The notes under the pieces are model-generated. The model worked only from the letters and a program-made list of their open reading frames with translations, was not told where the DNA came from and searched no databases. From Pristionchus mayeri (Eukaryota; Nematoda; Chromadorea; Rhabditida; Neodiplogasteridae), in the NCBI GenBank assembly GCA_036245805.1, contig BTRK01000004.1:5022001-5086000 (forward strand): a DNA stretch of 64,000 nucleotides, given 5' to 3'. This document shows, piece after piece, positions 10,923 through 22,600 of the stretch. Every line of letters starts with the position of its first letter. The stretch's first letter is position 1. The position numbers and the translations under genes were made by a program.

Positions 10923-11305
10923 AAGGTTTCTAGACGGTTTGATATTTACTGGTATGTCTGATGAGTTTGTACGTGTTCTCGAGTAACATTTCATATTGTA
11001 AAATTATTATGATATCGCAGTAAATTTATTGTTTTATTGTCTCTCGGTGGCGTACCACAACGAACATCTGAAAAAATTTTACGAATAGAGGAATATTTTA
11101 AGGAAAGTTATTATGGTTCCGGTAGACTTTACAATTGGAAGACATAGGAAAGACATGCCAAATTTGATCGTTCACCCCCTCTTCCAGACAAGGAACTCTC
11201 TTTTTCGATAGTTGTTTTGAACAACAACCTCTATTACAATTTTGGGAGTGTCTTTGTGAACAGTGATGGATTAGAGTTTCCTCAATGACATCAAGAGGCT
11301 CCTTC

Positions 11306-11443
11306 ATGCAACATACTAGAGACTTTTCCAATGCGACTGCCACTCATTCGGAGCTTTTGCTGCCAGAGGAAGATTTCAACAACGGATACGATCTGCAGGT
11401 GGAGTTCGAGAAGTGGATCGATTCCAAGCCCAGGCCTTACTGA
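11306..11443 (+). CDS. Possible 45-aa open frame or terminal exon
   Basis: A short frame with a protein-like acidic sequence (LLLPEEDFNNGYDLQVEFEKW) ends in a Pro-Arg-Pro-Tyr C-terminus. It lies 380 bp beyond the stop of the 11-exon gene on the same strand. It could be an independent small gene, the last exon of an alternative transcript or chance. I recognise no family. Confidence 0.25.
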   Translation: MQHTRDFSNATATHSELLLPEEDFNNGYDLQVEFEKWIDSKPRPY

Positions 11444-11789
11444 AGATAGGCATCGAGTCCCTGTCAAGAGATGGAAGAAGGCCGAGGAATTGCATTGGGC
11501 CAACATTGTTTATAAATGGATGTTTATTATCTGTTGATGCATTGTGAAAACAAGAAAAGATCAATAAATATGGGACATCCTAATCACATGAGTTAATCTC
11601 GAATAAGAAAAGTGCCACGTCTTAATTCCTTTTTTATGTACCTTATCCATGGCAACACCCAAATTTTAGAGGAGCAGCTGCACAAGAGCACTCGAACTTC
11701 TTTAAACCTGGCATTAATTTGCCTAAGTAGAGTTGCTTGAGCAAGGTGCTCAAGACATCAGTTGTTAAAGGTCACAAAAGCACAGTACT

Positions 11790-12085
11790 CAAAAGAGCTA
11801 CCGTACTCACAAGTGTTAACGTACTCACAAGAGCTACCGTACTCACAAGAGTTACCGTACTCACACGAGCTACCGTACTCACAAGAGCTACCGTACTCAC
11901 AAGAGTTACCGTACTCACGAGAGCTACAGTACTCACAAGAGTTACCGTACTCACAAGAGCAACCGTAGTCACAAGAGTTACCGTACTCACAAGAGCTACA
12001 GTACTCACAAGAGTTACCGTACTCACAAGAGTTACAGTACTCACAAGAGTTACCGTACTCACAAGAGCTACCGTACTCACATTCG
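11790..12085 (+). repeat. 18-bp tandem repeat, about 16 copies
   Basis: The unit is close to GTACTCACAAGAGYTACC, with alternating GAGCTACC and GAGTTACC variants and a few single-base changes. The unit is a multiple of three, so several frames stay open across it. It is a minisatellite and not a gene. It lies just beyond the 3' end of the peptide precursor gene. Confidence 0.9.
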
Positions 12086-12425
12086 ACCGTCCGATTTGGA
12101 TGAGAATCAAGACGTGACAGATGTTGCCAATTTTCAGTAAATTCAGAGTACCGAAAGGTGGGAGTCGCTTGCGGTCTCTGTTTATGGTTTCTCTCGGAAT
12201 CGGAAGCTCTATGGAGAGCTATGATAATTTAACTGTCTTCACAGGACTTGGAGTTATGATGGTGGGTAAGTTTTATCGAGAGGTGGTATAATGGAAAACA
12301 AATCAAAAGAACGTGTGATTGGGAGATGCAATATAATTGGTGATTCCGAGGCCATTTGTTGCTCCTGAGATTATTGAACGGATGTAGTAGACTCGATGAT
12401 CCAATCCACTCGTGGCATCTGTCTC

Positions 12426-13137
12426 TCAGCTAGTGTATTCTGAAAGTGTATCAAGTAAGATGGTAAACGCATTTCCTGATCGATATTGAAGACACGAAAA
12501 CTGGAAAGACTTACCGAGAGGAGCGAATCCTGCCTCACGCTTTCCCTGGTGTCTGTCACTGCTCCATTGTCGTTTGACTCTCTCCTCTAAAATTCAACTG
12601 TCTTTTCTTTGTGTCCTAATGTTGAAAATCAAATCTGAAAACGAGATACAGTTACCTAGAGGTGCGAATCCCGCTTCACGCTTCCCTTGGTGCCTGTCAC
12701 TGCTCCATTGCCTTTTGACTCTCTCTTCTGTAATTTGGCATTGTCTGATTGCATTTCTCCTCTAGAATTTGAAAAATACCGAGAGGTGCGAATCCCGCTT
12801 CACGCTTCCCTTGGTGCCTGTCACTGCTCCATTGTCGTTTGAATCTATCTCCTGAAAGACGATTTTTTAGATGATCTATGATTGAATATTTTTCCGAACA
12901 ATGTGAGGGACTTACCGATAAGCTCGAATCCTGCCTCTCGCTTTCCTTGGTGTCTGTCACTACTCCATTGTCGTTTGAATCTCTCCTCTGTAATTGGGCA
13001 ATGCGTCACATATCACATAAAAACGCTCTTAGCCCACCGATAAATCCGGCCTCTCGCTTTCCTTGATGCCTGTCGCTGCTCCACTGGGCGACTGCAATTC
13101 CGAGTAGAGCGGCAAGGAGAAGTAGATGGCAGTTCAT
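12426..13137 (-). CDS. Neuropeptide-like secreted precursor with five identical peptide copies, 133 aa
   Basis: Six exons join in phase 1: 13137-13038, 12987-12916, 12851-12780, 12727-12656, 12586-12515 and 12439-12426. Exon 1 encodes a signal peptide (MNCHLLLLAALLGIAVA) and the first peptide. Exons 2-5 are each exactly 72 nt and encode one more cassette. Each cassette is KR-QWSSDRHQG-KR-EAGF plus a variable spacer (EERV, GDRF, APLG). The last exon adds Glu-Tyr-Thr-Ser and a stop. KR pairs are proprotein convertase sites, the Gly before KR would donate an amide, and the N-terminal Gln could cyclise. The predicted product is pGlu-WSSDRHQ-amide, released from dense-core vesicles. I do not recognise this peptide from known nlp or flp families. 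Codon differences between the five core copies are all silent. Confidence 0.8.
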
Positions 13138-13170
13138 CGCTGTAGACTGACCTTGTCACGGTGGTCGCGA

Positions 13171-13178
13171 CTTTTATA
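13171..13178 (-). promoter_or_regulatory. TATA box of the peptide precursor gene
   Basis: TATAAAAG on the minus strand lies 34 bp upstream of the ATG at 13137. Initiation about 25-30 bp downstream would give a very short 5' leader. A GTGGTCGCGACCAC palindrome lies between the two. Confidence 0.55.
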
Positions 13179-13179
13179 C

Positions 13180-15109
13180 GACCACAACTGTGATCAACAA
13201 AAAGGTATTAGGCGATAAACACAAGGTGGCAGGATCGAACACGGGATCAAAATGTGTGCACACTTTTCTCTCCGTTGTCCATTTTCTCTTGCTATTTTTC
13301 TCTTGACGACATGTCAGTGGCTAGAAAATGATGACATCCCTAACGAGATGTATGTACCCTCTTCGTCATGACTTCTCGTATCTTCGCCTTGTTTCTCGCA
13401 CCCGCATGGATCTATCACTTGCGGGTTCGGGAAGAGGAGAGGGAATGAGATTGTGCGCTGTCTGGGTTTCATAGGCACAAATCTGACATAGAAAATCTCA
13501 ATATACATACGAGCAATTTCTCAAAGATCTTGGGAGAAGTGGTATGTGACCAGTTAGATGGAATTTGGCGATTTCGTTTTTGCAATCTTCATAAACAAAT
13601 TTGGAAAAAATAGGCGTGTATCGATAAGAGATTGTTGTGAGTATTCATGATATTTTAAGTGTAACAACCAGTGGTCGACCGGGGCGCAATGGGTGCTACA
13701 GATAGTAAGTAGATTCGAGAATCGGGTAAGAGAGGCGTCTATTATCGAGTAATGAACGTATCCATCATTCGAACCCTCGCAATGAGCAAATTCGTATCAA
13801 CTACAACGAATGCGAGTATCTCGTTAGGAAGTCGTGCCACTTCTGAGAAGAGGACACAATGGGAAATCTTTAGGCGAGTTCGCCTTTATAGCTATAGGTT
13901 TTATTGTTCTAGGTCAACACAACTCATTTCGTTTTTATGACTAAAGATTTTATTGCTTTCAGTTAACACAGGTGTCACGACTAGGTCGGAGGAGAACCAT
14001 CGGATCGCACCCGATAGCATGTGACCTCAAGATTCCTGAAAACAAATTAGTTTGTATGGCTGTGTTGCTGAACTAAAATAAGCGGATAACTTTCAAAGAA
14101 AGTAATCTAACTTTTTGTTGCATGAATTCTTCCAAGATTCTAGCAATTTTCTATCTGAAAGTAACTGTCTCACAATCGAGATAATGCTCTGCACTATGAA
14201 ATAAAACACAGATGGTTAGAGATTCACGATGTACAGGTTAGAAAGACAGTGAGAGATCGATGAGCACTCGAATTAAGTTCAAATGGTTAGGATGACATAC
14301 ATTTCACAGAGGAGCCAAATAACTCCGATGATATTACAGCGATTTCCAGAGATGGACATTGTAATTGTAATTTGTGCACATGCTATTCAATTCGAATACA
14401 TTTGAAATATCCTCGCTGCTAACACAACTTCCCTTCTTGTAACTTTCCCTCTCTCTTTTATCATCACCAGAACAGGTTAAGTTATCAATCTCGAATCGTT
14501 GTGCAAGAAATGCGTGATACAGAAATCACTCCATTTGTTGTGACCATTTTGAGATCAAAATGTTATGCACCGTTCATAATTACATTCATTTGAACATCTT
14601 TGCGAATTCAGAAGACTAAAATAAAAAATAAAAAAATTAAATCATGCGGTATCAAAATATGATGTGAGTATTCACAAATATTAAGCTGAGCGTCAAACCA
14701 ATAAGCGCATGACCATTTTGTTGTCCCACTCAATTCAAGGCGCTGCGATGCCTTCATTTAACAATGACAATATTTAACACAGTATTAAGAAAGCAAGGGT
14801 CCACGTTAAAAAGCAAAACCGTAGTATGCCCCGCCTACTCGTTCAAAAATATTTAAATTCCCCTTCTAAACGAATATTGTTTTGTGCAGAAGTTCCATGA
14901 TTTGGCAAGATATCCTTTTAACCGGATTCCTTTTTGCCGGACGTGAATTTCCGGCTCGGTTTTTCAACTCGAATCTAGATCCAGTCCTGATTTTCCAGTT
15001 ACAGTAATCTTGATTGCTCGAATATACTGATTTTATTTTTATTATTTATTTTACTTATTTTAAAATATTATTAAAAGCATTTATAATGATTGTGTATTCT
15101 CGAATATAA
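13180..15109. other. Gene-poor AT-rich interval
   Basis: I see no exon with splice context, no RNA gene and no clear repeat in this 1.9 kb. It should contain the upstream control region of the peptide precursor gene on the minus strand. Confidence 0.4.
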
Positions 15110-16959
15110 GAGTGACTATCTGAGAGAACTGAGCAGAGGCCGTACAGTGAAAAATAAAGTGCCAATTTTAAGATCTCCCTATTGGTAACTTTTCACGTAG
15201 AGTTCGAAAATCGACCTTAGGAAGCCGTATCTCTGACCCCTCATTTCGTGTTTTGCGCTGAAGTTGAGAGGTCGGTTTTTGCATCTTTTGAACGGCGCTT
15301 CCAAACCCCATAAATGTATGGTAATTCTGAAAGATCTCGATGAGATAAGCATTTTCACTGTTGAAAGTGAAGTGCTAGCTCATCTTTCAAAAAAGTTGAG
15401 GCCGTTTGAAATCAAAAATTTGTCTAAAAATTGCCGTCCTGGAAAATTTTTTGGGGCTGTCGTTTTTTTAATTAGTCGCATTAAAACCGCCATGAAAAAG
15501 TACCCCTTATTCCAAATTTTCAGCGAAAAAGTCGTTCCCCTAAGATGTTTCCTGGTTCTCGCAACATGCCGCAGTGCAGATTTCCCGATATTTCAAATCA
15601 ACAACATTCAACAGCAAAACCTGGCATTCACTCTCATTGAGAGTAATTGATGTTTTTAGTTTATTGTTAATATATTTTAAACATTTTGAGCAGTTGAAAC
15701 CGTATCTAAGTGAACATCAGCTCGATTGACAGTGTTTCAATGTGATTTGAGCCTGTGGAATACGTTTGGCCTTTGTTTTGACAATGATATCTCTACAACA
15801 AAAGGTACAGTTATCAGATCTGAAATATAAAACATATGTGATATTATAATTAATATTAATTTGTTTCGGAACCATTCCTGTTCATTCCAAGTATATAGTA
15901 GTGCGTAATTTGCCAATTCCGGGTTCCTTCCGCATCAATTCCTTCTCGAAACGGGCTCAAACTTAATTTTTAAGCACTCTAATGTCAAAATTCATATTCT
16001 ACGAGTGAAAATGTTCCAGAAAAAATGTTACAAAAGTAAAATTAAAGAAAAAATATTTTTTCACATTTTTGCCCCTGGTAGTAAGGGGTGAAAATGTCGA
16101 AATCATGGATACGTATGAAAACATAATAACTTGGTGTATTTTCACTCGTAGAATATGAATTTTGACATTAGAGTGCTTAAAAATTAAGTTTGAGCCCGTT
16201 TCGATTAGGAATTGATGCGGCAGGAACCTGGAATTGGCAAATTATGCACTACTATATACTTGGAATGAACAGGAATGGTTCCGAAACAAATTATTATTAA
16301 TTATAATATCACATATGCTTTATATTTAAGATCTCTTAATTGTAGTACCTTTGGTTGTAGAGATATCGTTGTCAAAACAAAGGCTAAACGTGTACCAAAG
16401 GCTCAAATCAAAGTGAAACACTGTCTATCGAGTTGATGTTCACTTAGATACGATTTCAACTGTTCAAAATGTTTCAAATATATTAACAATAAACTAAAAA
16501 CATCAATTACTCTCAATGAGAGTGAATGCCAGGTTTTGCTATTGAATGTTGTTGATTTGAAATATCGGGAAATCTGCACTGCGGCATGTTGCGAGAACCA
16601 GGAAACATCTTAGGGGAACGACTTTTTCGCTGAAAATTTGGAATAAGGGGTACTTTTTCATGGCGGTTTTAATGCGACTAATTAAAAAAACGACAGCCCC
16701 AAAAAATTTTCCAGGACGGCAATTTTTAGACAAATTTTTGATTTCAAACGGCCTCAACTTTTTTGAAAAATGAGCTAGCACTTCACTTTCAACAGTGAAA
16801 ATGCTTATCTCATCGAGATCTTTCAGAATTACCATACATTTATGGGGTTTGGAAGCGCCGTTCAAAAGATGCAAAAACCGACCTCTCAACTTCAGCGCAA
16901 AACACGAAATGAGGGGTCAGAGATACGGCTTCCTAAGGTCGATTCTCAGATAGTCACTC
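15110..16959. repeat. Giant foldback element (1850 bp, arms about 0.9 kb)
   Basis: GAGTGACTATCTGAG at 15110 is matched by CTCAGATAGTCACTC ending at 16959, and the two arms are nearly perfect complements to a centre near 16080. The left arm carries about 100 bp extra just inside its end. The same reading frame appears in both arms (15264-15650 plus, 16539-16889 minus), as arm identity requires. It has no known domain, so I treat it as non-coding. Confidence 0.85.
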
Positions 16960-17479
16960 ATAATCTAATTTGATGAATAAGCTTGTTTCATGAAAGAAAA
17001 CCTGCTGTAACATCATATATTCGATGTGCTTAGATGTCAATCACCTTGAATGCTTTGTCGGAAGAGTTCCCCCGAAGATCATCACCTCGCACATAATATT
17101 ATAATACATATGCATAATACATATGACCATCTCGCACATAATACATATAATAATTAGATCTAGACAAAAAAATAGGTTGACGGATGAGTCTCGTCGAGCC
17201 GTTTGAGTAGTTGATAGTTGGCTCTGAAGCTCTATGAAGATGGTTGATCGAAACCGATGATCGAGGTAAGGACAATATACTCTTCTTCTGGAGAGTACTC
17301 TACCAATACTCTACCAATACTCTACCAATACTCTAGTCCGGGGTTCGAGTCCCCCTCTCTCCCTTTCTCTTGCAAACGCCCAGCGAATTGCACGGGGCTT
17401 AATACTGTGTTAAAGTCAAAATGTCAGACTTCGTCTTCAAGGTTCTCGTTAAACTAAATTTGAAATATAAAAATGTGTA

Positions 17480-18060
17480 GTCACAGACCCCGCAATAGAA
17501 AAATGGCATTGAATCATAGATCTGATTCTCACGCATCGCTGATAAGCATCAGTAATCGGCAACGCCCTGTCATCCCCAGATATCAGCTTATCAACGATGA
17601 GAAAATTAATCAGGCGATTGTGAGATCGGAATCAACGATGAGAAACGGAAACTGAGAGGGCGTGATTTTTTATAGAAGTCTCCCTTTGAAAGCTACTCTT
17701 TTTTTTATGGAATTTTAATTGCTTTTTCCATTATCAGTAAATCCTTTACACCAGCTTTTCGATCACAAAACCAAAAACTCGGCGTCGAATTCAGCACAGA
17801 TATTTTTCATCGACAAACTGGAAATGAGAATAGAAATGATTTTAACAATAACATGACTTTATCTGCAGGAAACACTGCGGCAAACGATATTCCTGGATCC
17901 GCGATCTTTACTGGACCCCTCAAATTGTTCAGTTTTTTGTTCAGAGCTCAAATTACCTGGGTCCCAGAAAAATCACGGACCCTGATTTTCGAAAATTTCG
18001 AGAGGACCCCGAAGACCAGAGAGATTCCAATTTTCGTATTTAATAATAATATATTTATCG
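17480..18060. repeat. Left part of the tandem duplication, with GATA-type motifs
   Basis: Blocks here recur, diverged, at about 24820-25930: for example CTGATTCTCACGCATCGCTG with CTGATAAGCATCA, and CACAAAACCAAAAACTCGG. The duplicated unit therefore starts near 17480 and not at the lectin gene. CTGATAAGC near 17540 and CTTATCA near 17586 are candidate GATA-factor sites. No intact coding sequence is present. Confidence 0.6.
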
Positions 18061-19049
18061 CTCGTGGCGGGGATTCGAACAATAGATGGTGGATATTATA
18101 CAGGAAAGAGTAGTCATCACAATACGATATTACGATGTCGAAGGAACGACAAAGGTACTATACAAGGGTTCAGAGGAGAAGTCAAGATTTTTAATGTAAT
18201 TTGAAACAATAGAGAAATTAGGGCTACTAATAATGGAATCGTCTAGACGATTCCAATGTGGTACTATTCTATTAGACAAGAAACCGGCAAATCGTTGACT
18301 AGTGGTACGAAATGGGCAAATTTTAAGACGGTGACCTCGAGTGATACCTATTCGGGAGGAGAAATTAAAGAATGAACGACAATCGACATCATAAAAACCG
18401 AAAATAATTTTGTAACAGGTGAGTAAATCAATCTTAAAACGACGATCGGAGAGAGAAGGGAGGTTGAGCATCTTCAGTCGTTCTTGGTAGGAAGAAGGGG
18501 GAGAAGGCATCGGGAGAAGACGAGTCTTGTGAAACGTCTTTGTACCTGTTCAATTCGTGCAGCAACAGAAACAGTGCATGGGTTCCATAGCTCACTACAG
18601 TACTCGAGGAGGGGGCGGACATACGTGGAGAAAAGTTTCGAGTAGATCGTAACACTTCGTGATTGGAAGGATCGGTGGATGAAGGAGCAGCGAGCATTAG
18701 CTTTGCTAATTATATCATTCAAATGGGGTGCAAAACTTAGCTTGTTGTCGTATTTTATTCCGAGGTCCTTCACTTCTTGCTTTACGGGAAGATTACATCC
18801 AAGGACAGATACGTTGCATGCGGGATGATTAGCTCCGAGTAGCATAATTACAGTTTTGGAAGGGGATAGGGTGAGGCCCCAGCGGGAACTCCAGGCTAGC
18901 AGATTATCGATAGCTGATTGGAGGAGGGAGGGGTTGTTAACAGTGTAAATTTTGAGATCGTCAGCATACATACTGCTAAAGGTACCAGGGGGGATGATGC
19001 TGGGAATGTCAGAAATATAGATTGAAAAGAGGATTTGTGCATGGCTCAT
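18061..19049 (-). mobile_element. 5'-truncated, frameshifted CR1/jockey-type LINE fragment
   Basis: Minus-strand frames encode the C-terminal half of a reverse transcriptase: the catalytic YADD motif in FSSMYADDLKIY, then thumb-region sequence (LGIKYDNKLSFAPHLNDIIS, YVRPLLEYCSELWNPC, RIEQVQRRFTRLVF). The conserved tail (SYQERLKMLNLPSLSDRRF) is in another frame, so a frameshift lies near 18480-18530. The N-terminal RT, endonuclease and ORF1 are missing, typical of 5' truncation. The 3' UTR runs to about 18061. It interrupts copy A's flank only, and the matching site in copy B (about 25950) lacks it. Confidence 0.85.
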
Positions 19050-19149
19050 AAAATATATGTATGAAACATTCTTGAGGGATGCAGATAGTAGAAATATATG
19101 TTTAGAATTATGAAAATAGTTTGTCTTTCAGTCTCACAAATTATCAGAA

Positions 19150-19621
19150 GAAGATGACAAACGAGGGACGAAAGAGGCATCATGAACCCGCCGAACGCTG
19201 ACACACAAAAGGGACTGGCGCTGGCCTCGAGTCTAGGTATTAGAAAAGGGAATGGAAGCGGGTAGGATACAGTCATCGCGTAGAGAATGGAACAGGGCGT
19301 GGAAGAGATGGACATTATCTGAGTCATGGGAGACTCTCGAGGAATCCGGAACATGATTGGACTACACGAGTGGTTTGTGACCTCAAACGTGCTATCACTT
19401 CCTGTCATCAGCGAGTCTGCGGGGGTGATTTCATGGCCCGGCAACGCCTTTCATGACGATTGCGCGGGTGTGAGACCGAGGACGATAAGCCGAGCCTGTA
19501 CTCCGTACTGAGAGATGAAAACTGTGGCGAGATAAGAAAGGGGCTTATCAAATTCGATATAAGCCCGGGTTGTTCTGTCGGTCGCCATCAGTTCTCTTCT
19601 TCTCCTAAGCGCTGCTCCACT
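19150..19621 (+). promoter_or_regulatory. Upstream region of lectin gene copy A, with GATA sites and TATA-like box
   Basis: About 470 bp are almost identical to 26080-26530 upstream of copy B. The proximal part holds GATAAG at 19484-19489, AGATAAG at 19530-19536 and CTTATCA (reverse TGATAAG) at 19544-19550. A TATA-like GATATAAG follows at 19556-19563. TGATAA-type sites are bound by intestinal GATA factors such as ELT-2 in Caenorhabditis. A TGAGTCAT motif lies at 19319-19326. Intestinal expression is inference. Confidence 0.55.
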
Positions 19622-22600
19622 ATGAAGGGTGAGTCGCCCTTTTTCTCCCTCGTTAATTATGGCGCTCTTTTTCTCAATCCAATCCTTACAGGCGCTACAA
19701 TTTTTGCCGCTCTCCTCGCCATCACAGTGAATTCGAAAGGTCATATGTTTCCCGCATTCTAATTTAAAAAGTTGTATTTTTTAAACTAAAATAAGGTTAG
19801 GATCTTCAGAGATTCGAATCGATGTTCCATCTGGCCTCTGTAATGGCGAAATCGATCGAGTCTGGTTGGACGTCGTTTTCCTCGTCGATTCCAGTGCTGG
19901 AATGACCGAGCATGGACTCAGAAAGGTATCCAATTTTCATTGTTTTTTTTTATATTTTTCGTTCTCAAATTAAAATTTTAAAATAAAACAATATTTTCAG
20001 GCTGACGCGTTCCTTCGATCGGTCATGCGCCAGATGACAATTGGAGAGGACACGTTCCAGGAGAGTCGCGTTGGAATCATCACTTACGCTTCAGAGGTAG
20101 GAATTTTGTACTCAACATCCAAATACATCCCCGTGAAGTACCAGTCAGCTAGATAACTGTGCTTGAGAAATGTCTGAATGACATGAATGAAAATGCAGGC
20201 TCACGTGGTTCGCGATCTATCTCGATCTGACAACTCATCGAGTTCCCTCCCTTTCGCTGGAGATCAGGAAGCAAATCTCTTCGGGTAAGCCTTAGATCGG
20301 TTTAGCTGTCCACGCCTTCTTGTCAACAATTCAAAGATACCTTCTGTTCTTCCAGCGCCTTCTTCTCTGCTCTGGAAATGTTCGATAACTCGACTTCCTC
20401 TGTTCATCGCAAACGAGCCATAGTCATCGGTGCCAGCACCTACACGTGATACCCATTTACTACTCTTTTCTGATCAATCTTTCTAATTTGCAAAATATTG
20501 AAATTTAAAAAAAAATCATGCACAATTCAGTGAGGATGGACCGGAAGACGCAACCCAAGTCGCGGAGCAATTCAAGATCGCTGGCGGAAGCGTCGTCACT
20601 ATCGGTAAACGATTCCTCTCATGATTGTGATCATCCTCCTTCACATTCCATTCGATGATCTCGATGAGATTTCATCATTTCCCTTTCAATGTCCCCCCGA
20701 TTCAGACTACCGAGTTGCCCACTCTGGTCTCTCTCCTCTCGCTTCTCTTGCCTCAAATGGATTCGCGTTCACCAACGATGACCTCGAAGTCGCCAACCTC
20801 TTCAACTCTCTCCTCCATGGTATGAACATTCTCGAAGTATTATACAATTTTTAATTTAACTTTCATGAAGTGAAAGAACTTCAAGATCAATGCACTATGA
20901 GTAGTCAATAAATTCTTGCAAATTTTATTGAAAGGTCCAGCAAAGATTATATCACACGCCTTTATTGAGCAAGCGTGGGGATTGTACTGTATTGAGTGAC
21001 GGCGTCCTTTTGTCATCTCGATTGCATCACTTTCAGTCAACTGCTTCTGCCCCGTCGACAGACACGGAGCGAGTTCCTCCAGCTACGGATCTCCCGATGG
21101 AGGATGCTTCGACGATGTACGTCTGGGAGCTGGCCTCTGACCTCTGTCACGAGGAGGGAGGATATCTAGTCAAGATCGACAGCGATGAGAAACAGAAGAC
21201 AATGGACAGTAAGTGGCATCACTTCTTGTCCTAATCGATTCAATACCCTGACTTCTTCAATTTATTTCCCTTCCAGACCTTGCCTCGAGCCCCTACTGGA
21301 TCGGTCTTCGCTTCAATGATGCTCACAATCGTTTCTTCTGGCAGGATTGGTCTGAGGTAATCTGAAGCCTTCCTTCTCAAGTATTCCCTTCTCCTTCCTC
21401 AGATGAACTACACGAGATGGGCGTCGTCCCAACCCGATCTCTCGCTCGGAGAGTGTGCTTTCAGCAGAGGAGTGAGTCAATCTCTTCCCTATCTCACCAC
21501 ACTTTTAGCGCTCACCCATAATCCCCTAACATTTATATCACCCTGTGTCCTCTTTGTCTCTCGCCCAAAATCACTTGAATAAGGAAGGGAACGTTGGTGG
21601 TTTAGTGATCAATCTGACCAACTAGTCTGACTCTTCTTTCAGTCCCACTGGTACTCAGCGCCTTGCACAGGGGACAAGAAGGGACTTGCCGATCACGTGT
21701 ACTTCTGCGAGGTCAAACCATGCTCTGCCAACACGTGAGTTCAAACAAATTAAAATTGTCGAAATTGGGTAAAAATATTTGCTTGCAGCGATTGCTACCA
21801 CCCGGAGGCTCCTTTCGTCACTGAACCCCCACTTCCGGAGTCAACTACCGCAAGACCCTCAACCCTGAAGCCAGAGGAGCCTTCGACTGTCAGACCCCAG
21901 GAGCCATCAACTGAGAGCCCCGTCGAGCCTTCTACCGTCAGACCCCAGGAGCCTTCAACTGAGAGCCCCGTCGAGCCTTCTACCGTCAGACCCCAGGAGC
22001 CTTCAACTGAGAGCCCCGTCGAGCCTTCTACCGTCAGACCCCAGGAGCCTTCAACTGAGAGCCCCGTCGAGCATTCTACCGTCAGACCCCAGGAGCCTTC
22101 AACTGAGAGCCCCGTCGAGCCTTCAACTGTGAAACCCCAGGAGCTTTCAACTGAAATCCCCGTCGAGCCTTCGACTGAGGGACCCCATGGAACTGATGCT
22201 CCTGCCTCCGTAAGAACTGAGGAGCCTTCGACTGAGGGACCCCATGGAACTGATGCTTCTACCTCCGTAAGACCCGAGGAGCCTTCGACTGAGAGCCCCG
22301 TCGAGCCTTCGACTGAGGGACCCCATGGAACTGATGCTCCTGCCTCCGTAAGAACCGAGGAGCCTTCGACTGAGGGACCCCATGGAACTGATGCTTCTAC
22401 CTCCGTAAGACCCGAGGAGCCTTCGACTGAGGGACCCCATAGAACTGATGCTGCTGCTTCCGTAATACCCGAGGAGCCTTCGAATGAGGGACCCCATGGA
22501 ACTGATGCTCCTGCCTCCGTAAGACCCGAGGTGCCTTCGACTGAGGAACCCCATGGAACTGATGCTCCTGCCTCCGTAAGACCCGAGGAGCCTTCGACTG

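Noticed and set aside
11737..12117. Open frames across the 18-bp tandem array on both strands
   Set aside because: The unit length is divisible by three, so any stop-free unit stays open; the sequence is a minisatellite.
15264..16889. Matching 116-128 codon frames in both arms of the giant foldback
   Set aside because: Arm identity forces the same frame in both arms. No known domain, start context or introns support a gene.
17335..17365. tRNA-like GGGTTCGAGTCCC (B-box) segment
   Set aside because: No acceptor stem, D-arm or A-box can be folded around it; at most a tRNA-derived fragment.
18058..18085. Second tRNA T-arm-like sequence (GTTCGAATCCCCGCC on the minus strand)
   Set aside because: It lies in the 3' UTR of the LINE fragment and has no cloverleaf.
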